64,000 nt of DNA from Bacteroidota bacterium. GTDB taxonomy: Bacteria > Bacteroidota > Bacteroidia > NS11-12g > UBA955. The position numbers and the translations under genes were made by a program. The notes under the pieces are model-generated. The model was not told the origin of the DNA, searched no databases, and saw nothing but the letters and a program-made list of their open reading frames with translations. The stretch is taken from contig JAURNR010000015.1 in NCBI GenBank assembly GCA_030830065.1, positions 1 through 64,000 on the forward strand, in the 5' to 3' direction. Within the stretch, counting starts at the first letter, position 1. Each line of letters begins with the position of its first letter. Shown here piece after piece: positions 18,916-29,764 of the stretch.

Positions 18916-21180
18916 ATGGCTTTTGACATCAATGTAATCAGATCGGTTTATGAAAGAATGCCTGAGCGCATTAATGCTGCTCGTGAAATGGTAGGCAGAC
19001 CTTTAACCCTAGCAGAGAAAATATTATATAACCACTTGTGGGATAACCCTGCCAGCAGAGTTTTCCAACGCGCTGCTGATTATGTTGACTTTGCCCCTGA
19101 CCGTGTGGCAATGCAGGATGCTACTGCACAGATGGCCTTATTGCAGTTTATGCAGGCAGGAAAACCCAAAGTTGCCGTTCCATCAACTGTTCATTGCGAC
19201 CACTTAATTGTGGCTCAAAAAGGAGCAAAAACTGACCTTGACGTTGCCAATTCGGATAGTAAAGAAGTATATGATTTCCTGGCTTCAGTTTCTAATAAAT
19301 ATGGTATTGGATTTTGGAAACCAGGAGCAGGTATTATTCACCAAGTAGTACTTGAAAACTACGCATTCCCAGGTGGAATGATGATTGGTACCGACTCCCA
19401 CACGGTAAATGCAGGTGGATTAGGAATGGTGGCCATTGGTGTGGGTGGTGCTGATGCATGTGATGTAATGGCAGGTTTACCTTGGGAGTTAAAATGGCCT
19501 AAACTTATTGGTGTTAAATTAACAGGTAAATTAAATGGTTGGACCGCACCGAAAGATGTTATTCTTAAAGTTGCGGGCTTATTAACTGTTAAAGGTGGTA
19601 CTGGTGCTATTGTTGAATATTTTGGAGAAGGTGCTACAAATATGAGTTGTACTGGTAAAGGTACGATTTGCAATATGGGTGCAGAGATTGGCGCAACAAC
19701 TTCTACTTTTGGTTATGATGAAGGTATGGAAAGATATTTACGATCTACCGGACGTGCTGATGTTGCTGATTTGGCAAATGGAGTCAAAGAACATTTAACC
19801 GCTGATGACGAAGTATATGCCAACCCCGAAAATTATTTTGATGAGGTTATTGAAATTGATTTAAATACTCTCGAACCTCACTTAAATGGCCCCTTCACTC
19901 CGGATCTAGCAACACCGATTTCAAAAATGAAAGAAGCTGCTGCTGCTAATGGATGGCCAACTAAAATAGAAGTGGGATTAATTGGTAGTTGTACTAACTC
20001 TTCTTATGAGGATATTTCAAGGGCTGAAAGCCTAGCAAAACAGGTTTCTGAAAAAAATCTAAAAACTAAAGCAGAATTCACAATTACGCCAGGATCTGAA
20101 CAAGTTAGATACACTATTGAAAGAGATGGCTTCTTGGATACTTTTGATAAAATTGGGGCTAAGGTTTTTGCTAATGCTTGTGGACCCTGTATAGGGATGT
20201 GGAATCGCATGGGTGCAGATAAGCAGGAGAAGAATACAATTGTTCATTCATTTAATAGAAACTTTGCTAAACGTGCAGACGGAAACCCAAATACATTTGC
20301 CTTTGTGGCTTCACCAGAATTAGTAACTGCATTAGCTATTGCTGGTGACTTAACTTTTAATCCATTAACCGATAAATTAACGAATGAAAATGGCGATGAA
20401 GTAATGCTTGATGCTCCTACTGGTTTTGAATTACCAACCAATGGTTTTGCCGTTGAAGATGCCGGATTTATTGCTCCTGCAGAAGATGGCAGCATGGTTC
20501 AGGTAGTTGTAGATCCTAACAGTAAAAGATTACAAATTTTATCTCCATTTACAGCTTGGGAAGGAACAGATCTTAAGGGATTAAGACTCCTTATTAAAGC
20601 TAAAGGTAAATGTACAACGGACCATATTTCTATGGCTGGTCCGTGGTTAAAATTCAGAGGTCACCTCGATAATATCTCTGACAACATGCTTATTGGTGCT
20701 GTAAACTATTTCAATGAAAAAACAAACGAAGTAAAGAATCAACTTACTGGTCAATACGGCCCTGTACCACATACACAACGTGCTTACAAAGCAGCTGGTA
20801 TTGGAAGTTTAGTGGTTGGTGATGAAAACTATGGAGAAGGAAGTTCTCGTGAACATGCAGCAATGGAGCCAAGGCATTTAGGTGTTCGTGCAGTTTTGGT
20901 TAAATCATTTGCTAGAATTCATGAAACTAACCTTAAGAAGCAAGGAATGTTGGCATTAACCTTTGCCGATAAAAACGATTACGATAAAATAATGGAAGAC
21001 GATTCAATCGACGTCATAGGATTAACTGAATTTGTACCAGGTAAGTCTTTGAACATTGTTATAAAACATGCTGATGGATCTTCGGATACTATTGAAGTAA
21101 CCCATAGCTACAATGAACAACAAATTGAGTGGTTCAAAGAAGGGGGTGCCTTAAACATTATCCGTAAATCTGCTCGATAA
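18916..21180 (+). CDS. acn: Aconitate hydratase
   Basis: [66 protein letters not shown]. Confidence 0.95.
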   Translation: MAFDINVIRSVYERMPERINAAREMVGRPLTLAEKILYNHLWDNPASRVFQRAADYVDFAPDRVAMQDATAQMALLQFMQAGKPKVAVPSTVHCDHLIVAQKGAKTDLDVANSDSKEVYDFLASVSNKYGIGFWKPGAGIIHQVVLENYAFPGGMMIGTDSHTVNAGGLGMVAIGVGGADACDVMAGLPWELKWPKLIGVKLTGKLNGWTAPKDVILKVAGLLTVKGGTGAIVEYFGEGATNMSCTGKGTICNMGAEIGATTSTFGYDEGMERYLRSTGRADVADLANGVKEHLTADDEVYANPENYFDEVIEIDLNTLEPHLNGPFTPDLATPISKMKEAAAANGWPTKIEVGLIGSCTNSSYEDISRAESLAKQVSEKNLKTKAEFTITPGSEQVRYTIERDGFLDTFDKIGAKVFANACGPCIGMWNRMGADKQEKNTIVHSFNRNFAKRADGNPNTFAFVASPELVTALAIAGDLTFNPLTDKLTNENGDEVMLDAPTGFELPTNGFAVEDAGFIAPAEDGSMVQVVVDPNSKRLQILSPFTAWEGTDLKGLRLLIKAKGKCTTDHISMAGPWLKFRGHLDNISDNMLIGAVNYFNEKTNEVKNQLTGQYGPVPHTQRAYKAAGIGSLVVGDENYGEGSSREHAAMEPRHLGVRAVLVKSFARIHETNLKKQGMLALTFADKNDYDKIMEDDSIDVIGLTEFVPGKSLNIVIKHADGSSDTIEVTHSYNEQQIEWFKEGGALNIIRKSAR

Positions 21181-21200
21181 AACTAAGACTATACCAAGTT

Positions 21201-21228
21201 AAAAGGGGCTCTAGAAGCCCTTTTTTTG
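21201..21228 (+). terminator. Rho-independent terminator downstream of aconitase gene
   Basis: AAAAGGGGCTctagaAGCCCTTTTTTT hairpin plus T-run. Confidence 0.8.
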
Positions 21229-21498
21229 TTAAATAATAGTTATTTAGTGCATTATCTATGGGAATTGTTGTCCTTAAATATCCAAGAGATTATCGGCAAT
21301 TATTTATTTTTCTTTTGCAAAATTGAATATTAAATATGGCATTTTCGTAGTGTATTTACAATTGAAAACCACCTTATTTTGTTAATTGTAATTATTTTGT
21401 TGAAAAAAAACAGTTAAGATTATTCTCGGTAGATTGCCAGCCGATAAATTTACTTATTGTATTTATTACAATTTCTAAAATCAATAAAACTAGGAATC

Positions 21499-21517
21499 TA
21501 ACAAATACTATTTGTTA
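21499..21517. promoter_or_regulatory. Perfect 19-bp dyad, candidate operator of the glucan cluster
   Basis: TAACAAATA-C-TATTTGTTA; 9-bp arms perfectly inverted, 127 bp upstream of the 21644 ORF. Confidence 0.45.
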
Positions 21518-21643
21518 AAATTATTCTTATTACTCGCAAATATTTTCAAATAGACAGCTTATGTAGTGTTTAACTTTTGAAATGAAACACTGAAAACACT
21601 TAGAATAATCGGTTTGTAATCATATTTTTGGGAGTTTAACAAA

Positions 21644-24600
21644 ATGAATTCCGAATCAAATATTTATTTAGGTAATAAGAAAATAAATTCTGTTGATGCT
21701 GAGGTAAAAGGGCATGAGGTAGAAATTAACAATGAAGTTTTTTATAAAATTTCAAACTTAGATGGAATGAGGCCTTTCTTCATGAGTATTGTCAGTAGCT
21801 CGGATCATTGGTTCTTTATCTCCAGTACAGGAGGTATTAGCGCAGGAAGAAAAAATCCAAGCTTTGCACTATTCCCTTATTACACCGACGATAAGATTTC
21901 TGAGTCAAGTGAATACACGGGATCAAAAACCATACTTTTAGTAAAGAAGGAAGATAAAACCTATTTATGGGAACCCTTTTCCATACGCAACCATGGTATA
22001 TACAAAATCACCAGAAATTTATATAAAAATTACTGTGGCAATAAAGTCATCTTTGAAGAAATCAACCATGATTTGAATTTGACATTTGTATATGAATGGA
22101 ATACAAGTGATGAATATGGGTTTATCAGAAAGTCTCGTCTCGAAAATTTAACACAGGATAATATAACGGTTAGAGTGTTGGATGGGATTCAAAATATATT
22201 GCCTTATGGAGTAGATGAGGGACTTCAAAACAGCACTAGTAATTTGGTAGATGCTTATAAAAAATGTGAATTAGAAACAGATTCTGGTTTAGGTATATAC
22301 TCACTCAGCGCAATTATTGTTGACAAAGCAGAACCAAGTGAAGCATTAAAGGCAAATTTGGTCTGGTCTATTGGGCTTAATAACTCGAAAAAACTACTCT
22401 CATCTCTTCAGTTAGATAATTTCCGATTTGGGAAAAACATAATTCAGGAAGTCGACATTAAGGCAGAAAGAGGTGCTTATTTCGTAGAAAAAGAAGTTCC
22501 ATTAAAACCCTTGGGCACAGAAAATTGGATGATAGTGGCAAACGTCAATCAAAATATGAACAACGTGGTAAAGATAAAAAGTGAACTTACCGATCCTGAT
22601 ACTCTATTGACCAAGATTTATAATTCTGTCTCGGCTGGCACAGAAGAACTGATAAAGATTGTAGCATCTTCGGACGGATTGCAAGCAACTTCAGACAGCT
22701 TGCGTGTTGCTCGACATTTTGCCAATACGCTCTTTAATGTGATGCGCGGGGGAGTTTTCGATGATAATTATATAATTGAAAAGGGAGATTTCAATAAATA
22801 TTTGAAAAAGGCAAACCTTAAAGTATATGCAAAAAGATCAGAAGTAATTGGTGGCCTGCCTGAAACATTTACATCAGACTATTTGAAAGAAATTATTCGA
22901 GAGGAATCAAATAAAGATTTTAAACGGTTAGCTCTTGAATATTTACCATTAAAGTTTAGCAGAAGACATGGTGATCCTAGCAGACCATGGAATAAGTTCT
23001 CAATTAACACAAAAGGTGAAGAAGACGGTTTAAAAATTTTGGATTACCAAGGGAATTGGAGAGATATTTTTCAAAACTGGGAGGCATTAGTTCACGCATA
23101 TCCAGAATTCATTGAAGGTATGATTAGTAAGTTCTTAAATGCTACTACATTTGATGGATATAATCCTTACCGCGTCACAAAAGATGGATTTGACTGGGAA
23201 ACTATTGAACCTGATAATCCGTGGTCATACATAGGGTACTGGGGAGATCATCAAATCATTTACTTATTAAAATTTCTAGAATTCATTGAAAATGTATATC
23301 CAAAAAGATTGGAAAACTATTTTACTGAAGAATTATTTGTTTATGCGAATGTTCCCTACCGAATTAAGGATTATCCAAGTATTTTAAAGGATCCTAAAAA
23401 CACAATTGACTTTGACCATGAATCTGAAAACAAAATACAGAAAAAACGATTAGAAGTTGGTTCAGATGGAGCCTTACTTTGGGGAAACGCCCAAGATATC
23501 TATCACGTAAATTTTATTGAAAAAATATTGGCAACCCTACTGGCTAAGGTTTCCAACTTCATTCCTGAAGGCGGTATTTGGATGAATACCCAAAGACCCG
23601 AATGGAACGATGCAAATAATGCATTGGTAGGGAATGGAGTGTCGATGGTTACATTGTATTATTTGAGAAGATTTTTAGATTTCTTCCGACAGATATTAGA
23701 AAATACAGCAATCAACGAAGTACAGGTATCAGTTGAATTATTGGATCAATTTGATATAATATACGAGACTTTCATCACTCATGAAACTTTATTAACTGGC
23801 ATCATCAATGATAGTGATAGAAAAAAGGTGGTTGATCAGTTAGGTTCTGCAGCCAGCGAATACAGAAGAAAGATTTACACCGAAGGATTCACCCAAGAAA
23901 AAGGAGAATTAAAAACAAACCGGTTAAAAGCATTTGTTTCAATAACTCAACGCTTTCTAGAACATTCAATTCGAGCAAATAAACGTCCCGACAATTTATA
24001 CCATGCCTACAATCTAATGACGGTAAAGAACACTGAAGAAATTTCTATTTCTTATTTACCAGAAATGTTAGAGGGACAAGTTTCTGTTTTAAGTTCAGGA
24101 TACTTAGAAACCGAAGCAGTTATAGAACTTTTAGACGCGCTTAAAGCAAGCAAATTATTTAGAGCAGATCAATACAGCTACATTCTTTATCCAAATAAAT
24201 CCTTACCACGTTTCGTAAATAAAAATACTATTTCGGAGGATCAGGTAAATTCATCCGAACTGCTTAAAAAGTTAGTTCATGATGGAAATAGGCATATCGT
24301 TCGTAAAGACCTAAAGGGAGAATACCATTTCAACGGTAACTTAAAAAATGCAGATTTCTTGAAAAAAGCATTGAAAGAACTTCCCTTAGTATATCAAGAA
24401 CTTGTTGCAAAGGATTCTCAAATTATTCTAGATACTTATGAGGAAAATTTTGATCATAAATCCTTCACTGGAAGGTCTGGGACTTTCTTTGGTTATGAGG
24501 GATTAGGTTCTATCTATTGGCATATGGTGTCAAAACTAAGATTAGCTGCCTTGGAAGTGACTGAAAAATCAGTGACTGCGAAAGTAAATGCTAAATCCAT

Positions 24601-25117
24601 AGGGAAGTTGTTTGATCATTATTTTGAAATAAAGGCTGGTATAGGAGCACACAAATCTCCAAAGCTATACGGAGCTTTCCCCACCGACCCTTATTCGCAT
24701 ACTCCAGAAGGAAGAGGTGCTCAGCAACCTGGTATGACTGGCCAAGTTAAGGAAGATATTTTGTGTAGATTTGGTGAACTCGGAGTAAAGATTCAAGCCG
24801 GTCGTTATTATTTTAATCCTGTTCTTTTTGATATTTCAGAGTATCTCTCTCAAAATACTCAGTTTGTTTATTACAATGTTCACCAACAAAAACAAACCGT
24901 ACTAATTGAGAGAGGTGGCCTAGCATTTACAGTTTGTCAGGTTTTAGTTGAATATAGAAGATCAGAAAATGCAAACATCGAAATTCATTTTGAAAATGGT
25001 CAAACTCAAATTATCGAAGGAAATAAACTTGATGAAACCAACTCTCAAGAAATCTACAAACGGACGGGTAAAATACGCGCTCTTAAGGTAAATGTACCCC
25101 AAAATGATAAATTTTAA
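21644..25117 (+). CDS. GH149-like beta-1,3-oligoglucan phosphorylase (GH94-related alpha/alpha-toroid enzyme)
   Basis: 1157 aa without signal peptide; GGIWMNTQRPEWNDANNALVGNGVSMVTLYYLRR and YSHTPEGRGAQQPGMTGQVKEDIL resemble GH149/GH94-clan phosphorylases; GH17 neighbours. Confidence 0.65.
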   Translation: MNSESNIYLGNKKINSVDAEVKGHEVEINNEVFYKISNLDGMRPFFMSIVSSSDHWFFISSTGGISAGRKNPSFALFPYYTDDKISESSEYTGSKTILLVKKEDKTYLWEPFSIRNHGIYKITRNLYKNYCGNKVIFEEINHDLNLTFVYEWNTSDEYGFIRKSRLENLTQDNITVRVLDGIQNILPYGVDEGLQNSTSNLVDAYKKCELETDSGLGIYSLSAIIVDKAEPSEALKANLVWSIGLNNSKKLLSSLQLDNFRFGKNIIQEVDIKAERGAYFVEKEVPLKPLGTENWMIVANVNQNMNNVVKIKSELTDPDTLLTKIYNSVSAGTEELIKIVASSDGLQATSDSLRVARHFANTLFNVMRGGVFDDNYIIEKGDFNKYLKKANLKVYAKRSEVIGGLPETFTSDYLKEIIREESNKDFKRLALEYLPLKFSRRHGDPSRPWNKFSINTKGEEDGLKILDYQGNWRDIFQNWEALVHAYPEFIEGMISKFLNATTFDGYNPYRVTKDGFDWETIEPDNPWSYIGYWGDHQIIYLLKFLEFIENVYPKRLENYFTEELFVYANVPYRIKDYPSILKDPKNTIDFDHESENKIQKKRLEVGSDGALLWGNAQDIYHVNFIEKILATLLAKVSNFIPEGGIWMNTQRPEWNDANNALVGNGVSMVTLYYLRRFLDFFRQILENTAINEVQVSVELLDQFDIIYETFITHETLLTGIINDSDRKKVVDQLGSAASEYRRKIYTEGFTQEKGELKTNRLKAFVSITQRFLEHSIRANKRPDNLYHAYNLMTVKNTEEISISYLPEMLEGQVSVLSSGYLETEAVIELLDALKASKLFRADQYSYILYPNKSLPRFVNKNTISEDQVNSSELLKKLVHDGNRHIVRKDLKGEYHFNGNLKNADFLKKALKELPLVYQELVAKDSQIILDTYEENFDHKSFTGRSGTFFGYEGLGSIYWHMVSKLRLAALEVTEKSVTAKVNAKSIGKLFDHYFEIKAGIGAHKSPKLYGAFPTDPYSHTPEGRGAQQPGMTGQVKEDILCRFGELGVKIQAGRYYFNPVLFDISEYLSQNTQFVYYNVHQQKQTVLIERGGLAFTVCQVLVEYRRSENANIEIHFENGQTQIIEGNKLDETNSQEIYKRTGKIRALKVNVPQNDKF

Positions 25118-26390
25118 TTTATTCTGTAACATAACTCAACGCATAATAACAACCGTATTGATAGGGTTATTGATCCTATCGTGCCAAAACGAAAAGAAAG
25201 AATTGGAGAAACAATCAATTACAGCCGAACAAATTTTAGGTAATCCAGAATATCTTGCAATGTCTTATGGCGGATATCGTCACGGGACAAGAGATGAACA
25301 ACCATCCATTTCTGACATTCAAGAGGACCTGTTATTAATGAGTGCCTCAGGTATTAAAATCATCCGAACATATAATTTACAATTTCCACAGGCAGAAAAT
25401 ATTTTGAAAGCTGTCAGAAAAATTAAAGAAACACAACCCAAATTTGAAATGTATGTAATGCTTGGTGCATGGATTGATTGCAAAAATGCATGGTCAGACC
25501 AACCTGTAGATCACGGAGCAGAAAATTTGGTAAATAATTCCTCGGAGATACTTAAAGCTATCAAATTAGCGAATCAATATCCGGATATCATAAAAATCAT
25601 TTCAGTTGGTAATGAAGCGATGGTGCATTGGGCCACCTCCTATTTCGTAGAACCCGAAATTATTTTAAAGTGGGTGAAGTATCTTCAAAAAGCAAAAGAC
25701 AACAATGAACTCCCTAAAGATATCTGGATAACTAGTTCCGATAACTTTGCTTCTTGGGGTGGAGGTGGATCTGAATATCACAATGTACATCTTGACTCAC
25801 TGATTAAAGCTGTTGATTATCTTTCTGTTCATACCTACCCTTTTCATGATACACACTATAATCCAGAATTTTGGGAAAGTCCGATAGAGGAGAAAGAGAT
25901 ATCGGATTCTCAGAAAGTAGGAAACGCAATGGATCGTGCTGTTCAATATGCGATAGATCAATTTAATGAGGTACAATACTATCTCAAGAAATTAGGAGTA
26001 GAAAAACCTTTGCATATCGGCGAAACTGGTTGGGCATCAGTATCCCAAGGATTATACGGTGACTCCGGTTCTAGGGCAGCCGATGAATACAAGCAAGCAC
26101 TGTACTACAAAAAAATGCGCAAATGGACTAATAAGAATAAGATATCTTGTTTCTACTTCGAGGCATTTGATGAAAAGTGGAAAGATCCCAACCATAAAAA
26201 TGGCTCCGAGAACCACTTCGGGTTATTTACCATAGATGGAAAAGCTAAAATGGCCCTTTGGGGAGAAGTAGAAAATGGAATATTTAATGGACTAGGCCGC
26301 AACGGTTCTGAAGTTACCAAAACCTTTGATGGACACGAAAAATTAGTACGGAAAACAGTATTTCCTCCAAAAAATAAAGATCAAAAATGA
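25104..26390 (+). CDS. GH17-like lipoprotein, putative beta-1,3-glucan-active enzyme
   Basis: Lipobox LLILSCQNEK; IISVGNEAMVHW (acid/base Glu) and LHIGETGWASVSQG (nucleophile Glu). Start at ATG 25104. Confidence 0.75.
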   Translation: MINFNLFCNITQRIITTVLIGLLILSCQNEKKELEKQSITAEQILGNPEYLAMSYGGYRHGTRDEQPSISDIQEDLLLMSASGIKIIRTYNLQFPQAENILKAVRKIKETQPKFEMYVMLGAWIDCKNAWSDQPVDHGAENLVNNSSEILKAIKLANQYPDIIKIISVGNEAMVHWATSYFVEPEIILKWVKYLQKAKDNNELPKDIWITSSDNFASWGGGGSEYHNVHLDSLIKAVDYLSVHTYPFHDTHYNPEFWESPIEEKEISDSQKVGNAMDRAVQYAIDQFNEVQYYLKKLGVEKPLHIGETGWASVSQGLYGDSGSRAADEYKQALYYKKMRKWTNKNKISCFYFEAFDEKWKDPNHKNGSENHFGLFTIDGKAKMALWGEVENGIFNGLGRNGSEVTKTFDGHEKLVRKTVFPPKNKDQK

Positions 26391-27424
26391 AAATAATCGC
26401 TATTGTAATTAGTTTACTCTTGATAATAGGTAATACCAAATGTTTGAACGATACCACGGTGGTAGAAATTTCGGGTAAGCATTTAACAATAAACGGACAG
26501 GATTATTTTATAAAAGGAGTTTGCTATCACCCTGTAAAAAAAGGCCAAACCAAACGCAGTTTTTACATGCTGGACCAAGATTTATCCTTAATGCAAGAAG
26601 CGGGTATCAATACCGTGCGTGTTTATTCTCCAATAGATAATATTACGGTATTAGATAAATTCTTTGAAGCAGGAATTAAAGTCATCATAGGGATTGGATA
26701 CAATCAAGAAGGGGAATACGATATACTTTCGGGATCATTTATTAATTATGTAAAAAAATACTCTACTCACCCTTCCATTTTAATGTGGGAATTAGGAAAT
26801 GAGTATAACTATCATCCCGAGTGGTTTGAAGGTGACATCAAAAATTGGTATAATGCATTGAGCGAAGCCGCCAGATTAATTCAGCGTATCGACTCAAATC
26901 ATCCGGTTTCAACTGCACATGGGGAAATACCCGACTCCACAGCACTTGTACAAATTAAGCATATTGATATTTGGGGGTTAAATATTTACCGCTGGGATCA
27001 ACCCGAAACAGCCATCAAAGATTGGAAGATAAAATCCAGTATGCCTTTTTACTATTCAGAAGTTGGAGCAGATAGTTACATGAAAATAACCCAAGGGGAA
27101 TTTTTAGAAGGAGAAAATCAAAAAGCACAAGCCAATGCCAACGGAAAAATTGTAGAGGTCATTATGGAAAATCAACAGGAGGTTGCTGGCGTAACCATCT
27201 TCTCATTCGTTGATGGTTGGTGGAAGGCAGGTAATCCCAACCAACAAGATATTGGTGGATGGGCACCCAATAGCAGCGGTGTGCCATATGATGGAACTCC
27301 GAACGAGGAATACTGGGGTATAGTTGATATCAATCGTAATAAAAAAAGAACATTTGATATTATTAAGCAAAAGTTCAATTCGAAAAATACATCCCAAAGG
27401 GATTCATTTCACAAACAAAATTAA
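26387..27424 (+). CDS. Secreted clan GH-A glycoside hydrolase (GH2/GH72-like TIM barrel)
   Basis: Signal peptide; FIKGVCYHPV...GINTVRVYSPIDN; WELGNEYNYH and YYSEVGADSY catalytic-Glu contexts. Confidence 0.65.
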   Translation: MKIIAIVISLLLIIGNTKCLNDTTVVEISGKHLTINGQDYFIKGVCYHPVKKGQTKRSFYMLDQDLSLMQEAGINTVRVYSPIDNITVLDKFFEAGIKVIIGIGYNQEGEYDILSGSFINYVKKYSTHPSILMWELGNEYNYHPEWFEGDIKNWYNALSEAARLIQRIDSNHPVSTAHGEIPDSTALVQIKHIDIWGLNIYRWDQPETAIKDWKIKSSMPFYYSEVGADSYMKITQGEFLEGENQKAQANANGKIVEVIMENQQEVAGVTIFSFVDGWWKAGNPNQQDIGGWAPNSSGVPYDGTPNEEYWGIVDINRNKKRTFDIIKQKFNSKNTSQRDSFHKQN

Positions 27425-27435
27425 ACTGACATTCA

Positions 27436-28863
27436 ATGGAAAATTTAGAATCTATTATCACCCAAAAAGTTAGCCTTGGAAAGAAGGTCGCCTTTGGCTT
27501 TGGTATGCTTGCCCAACAAATGTTTCCCGCTGTATTAGGCGTGTTTATTATCGTGCTAGTCCAAGACCTGGGATTTGCTGCTATATTATGGGGGATTATA
27601 CAATTTTTACCCCGCATTTTTGATGCTATCACCGATCCCATCATGGGATTTATTTCCGATAATACCAAATCAAAATGGGGACGCCGCAGGCAATACATAT
27701 TTGTAGGCGCCCTAATATCAGGAATAGCTTATGTTGCGATGTGGCAGCTTTTCAAAGAGAACGGAATTACCTACAATTTCATTTACTTCCTCTCTTGCTC
27801 CTTGGTATTTTATTTAGGGTTTACCATTTTCAGCGTGCCTTATGTAGCATTGGCATATGAAATAAGTGAGGATTTCCATGAACGAACACAAATCATGGCA
27901 GTATCCCAATTTATTGGTCAATGGGCATGGGTAATAGCACCTTGGTTCTGGGTAATTCTTTATGATCCTAAATGGTTCCCAGAAGGTGCTGCTCAGGGGG
28001 TTCGGGATCTTTCCATTTGGGTAGCTATTCCATGTACGCTATTTGCAATGATACCGGCAATTTTCATCAAAACTAAATCAACACTAGATAGGAAGGATTT
28101 CTTACCTATTACAGGTAGTTACATAACAAAAAGCCTAAAAGGTATTTTCACTTCCGCATTTGAAGCTTTTAAAATTAAGCAATTTCGACAAATCGCGATT
28201 TCTACATTCTTAATTTTTAACTCATTCAATGTGGTAGCTTCTTTTACTTTTTTGATAATTGTACATTACTTGTTCGGAGGACAGCCAGCTTCCGCGGGAA
28301 ATTGGCCAGCATTACATGGTTCTGTTGGCGCTTTGGTGACTTCATTTTTAGTAATTCCTGTTGTTACTTTCATGTCAAAGAAGTTAGGTAAGAAAAAAGC
28401 ATTTATAATATCACAGTGCATCTCGGTAATTGGTTATATCTTATTCTGGTTTTTATTTGTTCCAGGGAAGCCATATCTATTTTTGTTTGCTCTCCCCTTT
28501 CATTCTTTTGGTATCGGAGGATTATTTACCATAATGATGAGTATGACTGCGGATGTTTGTGATCTTGATGAATTAAAGACTGGTCAACGTAGAGAAGGGG
28601 TATTAGGCGCAGTTTATTGGTGGATGGTGAAATTAGGTTTCGGCGTTGCCGCATTAGCGGGCGGTCTGATTCTTACAGGCGTTGGATTTGATGCTGAAAA
28701 TGTTACGGCCACCTCAATTCAAGGTATGCGACTATTTTATACATTCCTTCCTATTGCGGGCGTAATCGGAGCTATACTCATCATGAAAAATTATGATATC
28801 ACAGAAGAGAAAGCCAAAGAAATAAAGTTAGAACTATCAAAGAAAAAATCAAGTAATCAATAA
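27436..28863 (+). CDS. MFS transporter, GPH (glycoside-pentoside-hexuronide:cation symporter) type
   Basis: FLPRIFDAITDPIMGFISDNTKSKWGRRRQYIFVGAL MelB-like motif; about 12 hydrophobic segments. Confidence 0.85.
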   Translation: MENLESIITQKVSLGKKVAFGFGMLAQQMFPAVLGVFIIVLVQDLGFAAILWGIIQFLPRIFDAITDPIMGFISDNTKSKWGRRRQYIFVGALISGIAYVAMWQLFKENGITYNFIYFLSCSLVFYLGFTIFSVPYVALAYEISEDFHERTQIMAVSQFIGQWAWVIAPWFWVILYDPKWFPEGAAQGVRDLSIWVAIPCTLFAMIPAIFIKTKSTLDRKDFLPITGSYITKSLKGIFTSAFEAFKIKQFRQIAISTFLIFNSFNVVASFTFLIIVHYLFGGQPASAGNWPALHGSVGALVTSFLVIPVVTFMSKKLGKKKAFIISQCISVIGYILFWFLFVPGKPYLFLFALPFHSFGIGGLFTIMMSMTADVCDLDELKTGQRREGVLGAVYWWMVKLGFGVAALAGGLILTGVGFDAENVTATSIQGMRLFYTFLPIAGVIGAILIMKNYDITEEKAKEIKLELSKKKSSNQ

Positions 28864-28874
28864 AAGGTCTTTTT

Positions 28875-29759
28875 ATGTCATATAGAAAAGAAAAAGTTAA
28901 ATCACTACTAGGCATTGATACCAATCAATTGGATGAGAGTTCACTTCAAAAACTGAGCCGCAGTGCACTCGAAGAAGGAATTCACGGGTTATGTTTTAGT
29001 CCTTATGATAAGGGGCAAAAACCGGGCGATCTAATAAGTGAGTCTCAAATCCGGAAAAAGCTAGAAATCATTCGTCCCTACACCCAATGGATTCGAACCT
29101 TCTCATGTACAGAAGGAAACGAACAAATACCTGTATTGGCAAAAGAATATGGTTTTAAAACTTTAGTTGGGGCTTGGTTGAGCGACGATAATGAAGTAAA
29201 CCAAAATGAAATCCAAGGATTAATTGAGTTAGCTCAAAAAGGATTTATTGATATTGCTGCAGTGGGTAATGAAGTTATGTATAGAGGTGAAATGGAAGAA
29301 GAAGAACTCATTGATTATATAAAGAAGGTACAACAAGCGATTCCTGATATTCCTGTAGGGTATGTTGATGCATATTATGAGTTCACTGATCGTCCAAAGA
29401 TAACGGAGGAATGTGATATTATTTTAGCTAACTGTTATCCCTTTTGGGAAGGTTGCAGTTTAGAGTATTCCTTGGTGTACATGAAACAAATGTACGAACA
29501 AGCAAAAACAGCTGGGAAAGGCAAAAAAGTAATCATTACAGAAACAGGTTGGCCAAGTCAAGGGGCTAATTTTGAAGCATCTATACCTAGCTATTCCAAT
29601 TCCTTAAGGTACTTTATCAATGCGCAAAATTGGTCAAATGAAGATAATATCCCGATGTTCTATTTCTCATCTTTTGACGAATCATGGAAGGTTGATTCTG
29701 AGGGTGATGTAGGAGCATATTGGGGTTTGTGGGACCAGGACGAAAAACTTAAATTCTAA
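28875..29759 (+). CDS. GH17-like protein, no signal peptide
   Basis: IAAVGNEVMYRGEM, VIITETGWPSQGA; starts MSYRKEKVKS with no export signal. Confidence 0.78.
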   Translation: MSYRKEKVKSLLGIDTNQLDESSLQKLSRSALEEGIHGLCFSPYDKGQKPGDLISESQIRKKLEIIRPYTQWIRTFSCTEGNEQIPVLAKEYGFKTLVGAWLSDDNEVNQNEIQGLIELAQKGFIDIAAVGNEVMYRGEMEEEELIDYIKKVQQAIPDIPVGYVDAYYEFTDRPKITEECDIILANCYPFWEGCSLEYSLVYMKQMYEQAKTAGKGKKVIITETGWPSQGANFEASIPSYSNSLRYFINAQNWSNEDNIPMFYFSSFDESWKVDSEGDVGAYWGLWDQDEKLKF

Positions 29760-29764
29760 AACTA

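Noticed and set aside
19359-20495. Several minus-strand ORFs within the aconitase gene
   Set aside because: Antisense to highly conserved aconitase coding sequence; low-complexity translations.
21290-21460. Long-range complementarity TTATCGGCAAT / ATTGCC(AG)CCGATAA in the glucan-cluster leader
   Set aside because: The arms are about 140 nt apart and need a bulge; too weak without covariation evidence.
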